Positions 60,297 through 64,000 of a stretch of DNA of 64,000 bases are shown in pieces. The position numbers were made by a program, and so were the translations under genes. The notes beneath the pieces were generated by a model, which was given only the letters and a program-made list of their open reading frames with translations, was not told where the DNA came from and did no database searches. How positions within the stretch are numbered: the stretch's first letter is position 1; every line of letters starts with the position of its first letter. The DNA comes from Sphaerolaimus hirsutus (taxonomy: Eukaryota; Nematoda; Chromadorea; Monhysterida; Sphaerolaimidae), in contig OZ038458.1 in NCBI GenBank assembly GCA_964036195.1, positions 16,381,832-16,445,831 on the forward strand, in the 5' to 3' direction.

Positions 60297-60508
60297 GTTG
60301 AATTCATCATCTGTCCAAACAGACGCATAAATTAAATGCCCAAGAACTGCTGGGCTGCTTTTCTGACGATAGCTTTCTCTATCCATGTAGCGTCAAAATG
60401 AAATACTTATTTGTTTGACCCGCAGGTGCCTATGGAGCACAGTGCGCACAGACGGGTACTGTAATATCAAAAGATGTTTTGCACAAGCCACCGGGTGAAC
60501 GACGCGAC

Positions 60509-60515
60509 TATAAAA
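60509..60515 (+). promoter_or_regulatory. TATA box of the cysteine-rich peptide gene
   Basis: TATAAAA in the context GCGACTATAAAACGAGCG, 92 bases upstream of the ATG at 60601. That spacing leaves room for a start site near 60540 and a short 5' leader. Confidence 0.6.
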
Positions 60516-60600
60516 CGAGCGTTTTCATGTCTTTTTGCTTGTCGCTATTTTTCTTCCTTGATTTTTTGCTTGAACGAAAACAACCGGACCATAAAACAAA

Positions 60601-61154
60601 ATGAATACTTTGTTGGTTGTTTTGGCTGCCGGTGTGGTGTGCGCCATGGCGCACCACGAAGGTGAGCAACATGCCAGCCATGAGCAACATGCCAGCCACG
60701 AGGGAAGTGGTATGTGAACCAGTCGTTCATCATGTCCTTCTGGTGCCACTTACAGACCCTGTAAAATGTCAAAAAAAAATATGATATTTTAGATTGCTCA
60801 TGAGCACTCCTGTTCATTGCTCTGTCATGACACTGAATGACATTTACAGGGTCTGAGATTGGCCCCCACATGAATGCCCCTGCAAACGAAACCAGTGACG
60901 CAGGCGCTTATGACTTCTGCGGCAACTGCGTGTCCAGCGGCTGCAGACAACCAAGTTGCAAAAGCAGATGCATCGATTGCGGCCCGATCGGCCTCGGTAA
61001 CTCGTGGTTGAAAAGTATTTCTATGCGTTCACAGTTGTAGAATAAATAACAAACATTTGTAGTGAAACGCGGCGCAAAAGCCTTCTGCGACAAGTGCAAG
61101 AAAGAGCACTGCATGTTGCCTACATGTGGGCAGCTGTGCCGAAACGAGTGCTAG
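60601..61154 (+). CDS. Secreted two-domain cysteine-rich peptide precursor
   Basis: Exons are 60601-60709, then 60850-60996 or 60904-60996, then 61063-61154, all in phase 1, giving 115 or 97 residues. A signal peptide (MNTLLVVLAAGVVCAMA) is followed by a His/Glu-rich linker with two EQHASHE-like repeats. Two similar cysteine domains follow, each C-x2-C-x4-C-x4-C-x3-C-x(2-3)-C: CGNCVSSGCRQPSCKSRC and CDKCKKEHCMLPTCGQLC. They are separated by a Lys-Arg pair, a likely processing site, and one domain sits in each of the last two exons. Six cysteines per domain suggest three disulphides. The role is unknown; secreted defence, signalling or metal-binding peptides are all possible. The longer exon 2 uses an acceptor inside an introner-like element and adds an NET glycosylation site. 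A TATA box lies upstream. I do not recognise the family. Confidence 0.75.
60743..60868 (+). mobile_element. Introner-like element in intron 1 of the cysteine-rich peptide gene
   Basis: It starts GTGCCACTTACAGACCCTGT after CTG and ends ACAGGGTCTGAGATTGGCCCC. Its own GT is not the intron donor (that is at 60710). An internal TTTACAG|GG could act as acceptor, in which case its last 19 bases are translated. Confidence 0.6.
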
Positions 61155-61517
61155 CGAGTTTGTGATGATCCCGTTATTTTGCCGGATTTTGTGTGGGTAA
61201 AAATATCGTGATTTCGTTTTTGGTGGTCGGAAAGTTCTTGCCATTTCCTTTGTGGAGGGCATGGCCTGAACTTAGTGCGCCGCGTCATACCCCCATTTTT
61301 GTCGGATGTGTATGATAAAGTATATGATCATTTTATTAGGATTCAACTGTCCACATTAAATTTGCATTGTCGTAGATATTCTGCTCAAGAAGTAGCTAGT
61401 CACTTTGACCCCACTAAGCAGAAAAAAAAATTGATAAACATGGGATCAAACTTTGAGATCAAAAGGCAGAAACATTTGAGCATTCAGCTTTCAAAATAGC
61501 TTTTGAATTGCGAATGC

Positions 61518-61579
61518 TCAAAATAGCTCGCGCAGCCGCTTCTCAGCCACCACCTTGCTCACCAACAGCTCGCGCGCAC
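61518..61579 (-). CDS. Terminal coding exon of an unidentified minus-strand gene
   Basis: A GC-rich segment stands in AT-rich surroundings. On the minus strand CTGCAG|GT is followed by a frame encoding ARELLVSKVVAEKRLRELF and a TGA stop. The preceding codon is split (phase 1). The amphipathic, charged helix-like ending and a good acceptor suggest a real last exon. No upstream exon was recognised between here and the window edge, so the gene may begin beyond 64000. Confidence 0.45.
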
Positions 61580-64000
61580 CTGCAGAACGTTGGAAAGTTT
61601 TGCAAAAACGCTACTATTCGAACTGCCAAAACGTCACTGTCAACGTAAACAGCAATAGTCTACATTTATTACACAATCACATGTTTACAAAGCATAGTTT
61701 TTCAAACGTATTTACGTTAACTCAATAAATATGCACACTCGAGTGAGTACATAGCGTAAATACGTTTACGTTTCCCCCGGAAAAAATCCCACCGAGAACG
61801 GAAAATACAGAAAACGTACCTATTTCAAACAGGCTTTTTCAAGGCATAACGGAAAAAAGGGAGAGAAAAGCTAAAAATGGGGACAAAATATCCAAAATAG
61901 CAAAAACAAATAGTGAATTTGATGGTTTGAAAGTAAGCGATTTTGAATGAAAATTACCCATTACAAAAATTACAAAAATACCCACTTTTTTGTTTTCTGG
62001 GGAGATAAGTAATTTACTCACGTTTACTCATGAGTAAAAGTAAAAAATAAATACGTCACGCTTACTGTACTACTTTCGCTTTCTGTTCTGGAAGTGCCTG
62101 AAGCTCATCGTGAAGCTAGGTGGAAGACACTTTCGTGATGCCCCTTGATGATTCGTGATCAGGGAATTTCGAGATGCCGGTGGAAGCGTGGAAGAAAATG
62201 GACCCACGAAACATGGCACTTAACTGTCCACTCACTTTGGGGTAGTGAAAACGAGTCTATTTCCTGTCTCGTTTTTTTTTATTTTGTAATCAGCTGCACT
62301 CAGCGATGGGTAAGTTCTCCAAAAAAAATAACTTTCTGTGTTTTGAGTTTTTCAAAATTGAATAACTGTGTTTTTAGTTTTTTTTTGCAGAAAAAAACTT
62401 GAGTAACTCTGTTTTTATTTCTTTGTTTTTGATGAAAACTAGAGTTTGTTTTCCATGAAATTCAAGATCTTATTCAAATACAGTGTTTCAAGGCAAAAAG
62501 GGTGGTTTTCTCATGTAAAATTGGTTTATGCATGTTCAGGGGGCACTCAAACACCCTGTAAGATGTGCTGAAAAACGTAAACAGACATGTAAGATGTTTT
62601 TTAACTTGGTATTTGGCATTTTTGATGACATTTTACTTTACTGTTTACACTGCACATGAAATTTTACAGGAACTGTTATTGATAAAGTCGGCAGACGTAT
62701 CGCCCTACAAACATTTGCGTCAGTCTCTCCAGTGTAGAGTTCATGACGGCATTAGGTATTGTGACGCAAAATTTTAACCATTGGAATAGATCGGGTCACG
62801 TATGAAAACTTGGCCCCTATCCCAGTTACCAGTTGCGCATTATACAAATGAGAGTGAAAACTCAAAGTTAGCTAAAAATCGTTAAAATTTGCTTCGCTTT
62901 GCCAATTTCCACCTTCATAATCGCTATTTTTGTTTACATACATGGTTTTATAGCTATTGTGAGCCTATTTTATTCATATTTATATCGGATTTCGATATTT
63001 TGGCCGGCTGCCAAGTTCTCTTCTGTTGGAACAGAGCCAACGAATGAAAAAATAAAATAAAAACAAAAACGGTAGTTTGAACGATAAAACGATAGTTTGA
63101 ACGGTCAAATTCTTTTGCTTTCAACGAGCAACGTTGAAAATGTAGATAACAAGGGCGTGGCACGAACGCACGCAGCGAAATGTCCATTTTTCTTTTAATA
63201 TGATTTTCTTTTTTCAATTTATAGCGTCCGCGTGGGACACAAGTTTCGTTGTTCGCTCTATTCACGAGCGAATTCTTACTCTCCGATTTTGTAGGGTGAA
63301 ATGTCCGCCGACTTTACCATATAAACATCACTGTACCAACCCGCCCATCATTGAAATGTAGGAAAAAGCACCACAAAAATCAACAAGATGTCCACATGGT
63401 CAACAAAATCCAATGGGGCGCTGGGTGTAGCCCAACAAATCGGCCAGTAATATATTTATCAATCACTGTTTATTGCAAATTGCATATTGCAAATCTATCG
63501 AGCCCCTGCGAGGGTCAAAATCCTGGCTATTCCTGATCAAATGCGCATTCACTATTTTTTTTGCTCAAAAACAGCACAGTATTTCTCAGATCCAAAGAAA
63601 AAACTCCAAAAACGTTTTCTGTGTTTCCGTGTTTCCGTGTTCTCCAATAAAAAACTCATTTGAGTTTTTCAAATTTTTGAGTTTCCGTGTTTCTGTGTAA
63701 AACAAAAACACAGAAACTCAATGAGTTTCTGTGTTCAATTTCTGCGTTTTTTCCATCGTTGGCGGAACTGCAGACTGCAGTTATTATACCTACACTACGT
63801 ATTTTGCTAATTGTACACCTATCTGTCTGAGGCATTGTACTGTGTCTGCTCTTTGAGCCTTTGTATTCCCAGGTGTGTGTTCCCAGTGTATTTTATTTTC
63901 TTTGCTTGACAGAGTCAGGTTTGAGTCGGAATACTGAGTCGGGTTTGGCCAGAAGGTTCTGTGGCTGCTTACCTACATGATTTCGTATGTGAGCGCGAAT
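61580..64000. other. Right-hand spacer
   Basis: It holds a GTACAGAAAACGTA and AAATACGTTTACG-type repeat (about 61680-62070), TTTCTGTGTTTTGAGTTT repeats (about 62300-62420) that recur in the opposite part near 63600-63760 and may be ends of one element, a truncated introner-like copy (62538-62670), and the dispersed repeat shared with 130-350 (62780-63010). No exon beyond 61518-61579 was recognised. Confidence 0.5.
62538..62670 (-). mobile_element. Truncated introner-like element
   Basis: On the minus strand it ends GGGTGTTTGAGTGCCCCCTG; the other end stops at a TTTTACAGG without the GTGCCA start. Arms share ACATGTAAGATG and TTTTACTTTACTG words. Confidence 0.5.

Larger units (their letters stand above)
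58120..60508. other. Spacer between the RRM gene and the cysteine-rich peptide gene
   Basis: No confident exon was seen. It holds the RRM gene 3' region, weak TACCGTATT-family remnants (about 58711-58800 and 58985-59030), a GAGTACAGAGAACGT repeat (about 58850-58930), a CTAGTTGACA-type element (59388-59549), a TATACTCGGCGGA element (59660-59849) and a nested introner-like pair (60060-60296). Confidence 0.55.

Noticed and set aside
59946..60386. 146-codon minus-strand frame with splice-like edges around the introner-like pair
   Set aside because: Read on the minus strand the intervening element starts GG rather than GT and no family is recognised. A decayed exon is possible but unsupported.

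Overview
This window is nuclear DNA from a multicellular animal, probably an aquatic invertebrate; an arthropod or crustacean is a guess. Genes are split by GT-AG introns, exons are GC-rich, and the long AT-rich introns and spacers are packed with nested non-autonomous DNA transposons. No operons, bacterial signals, tRNA or rRNA genes were seen. I built every gene model by hand from protein-family similarity, splice-site motifs and codon phase. There is one 200-base assembly gap (52068-52267).

Genes from left to right are as follows. SYS1 Golgi protein (584-1908, +). Two tandem, diverged two-EF-hand genes (4454-7808 and 9731-13031, both -). A complete 16-exon Na+/H+ exchanger of the SLC9A2/A3 type (19297-26111, +). 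The 3' part of an unidentified multi-pass membrane protein gene (31276-33711, +). A complete 15-exon M1 zinc aminopeptidase with a membrane anchor (38571-47129, +). Ribosomal protein eL41, only 22 codons long (47529-48072, -). An RRM protein of the hnRNP C/RALY type with two zinc-finger-like motifs (48673-58119, +). A small secreted two-domain cysteine-rich peptide gene with a TATA box (60601-61154, +). A lone terminal coding exon of a minus-strand gene (61518-61579, -). These are unrelated housekeeping and accessory genes, not a functional cluster.

The repeats fall into clear classes. (1) hAT-like elements have ends resembling YAGGG, followed by family-specific short repeats, and exact 8-bp target-site duplications in at least seven cases; many are nested two or three deep. 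(2) A palindromic TACCGTATT/AATACGGTA family recurs through introns and spacers. (3) A family has TATACTCGGCGGA ends. (4) A family has ends near CTACACACACTAGTT. (5) One mariner-like element has arms of about 280 bp. (6) Most interesting is an introner-like family of about 130-240 bp inverted-repeat elements starting GTGCCA and ending near GCCCC. Three copies are themselves complete spliceable introns (CAG|GTGCCA ... CCCCAG|) that interrupt three different genes in phase 0.
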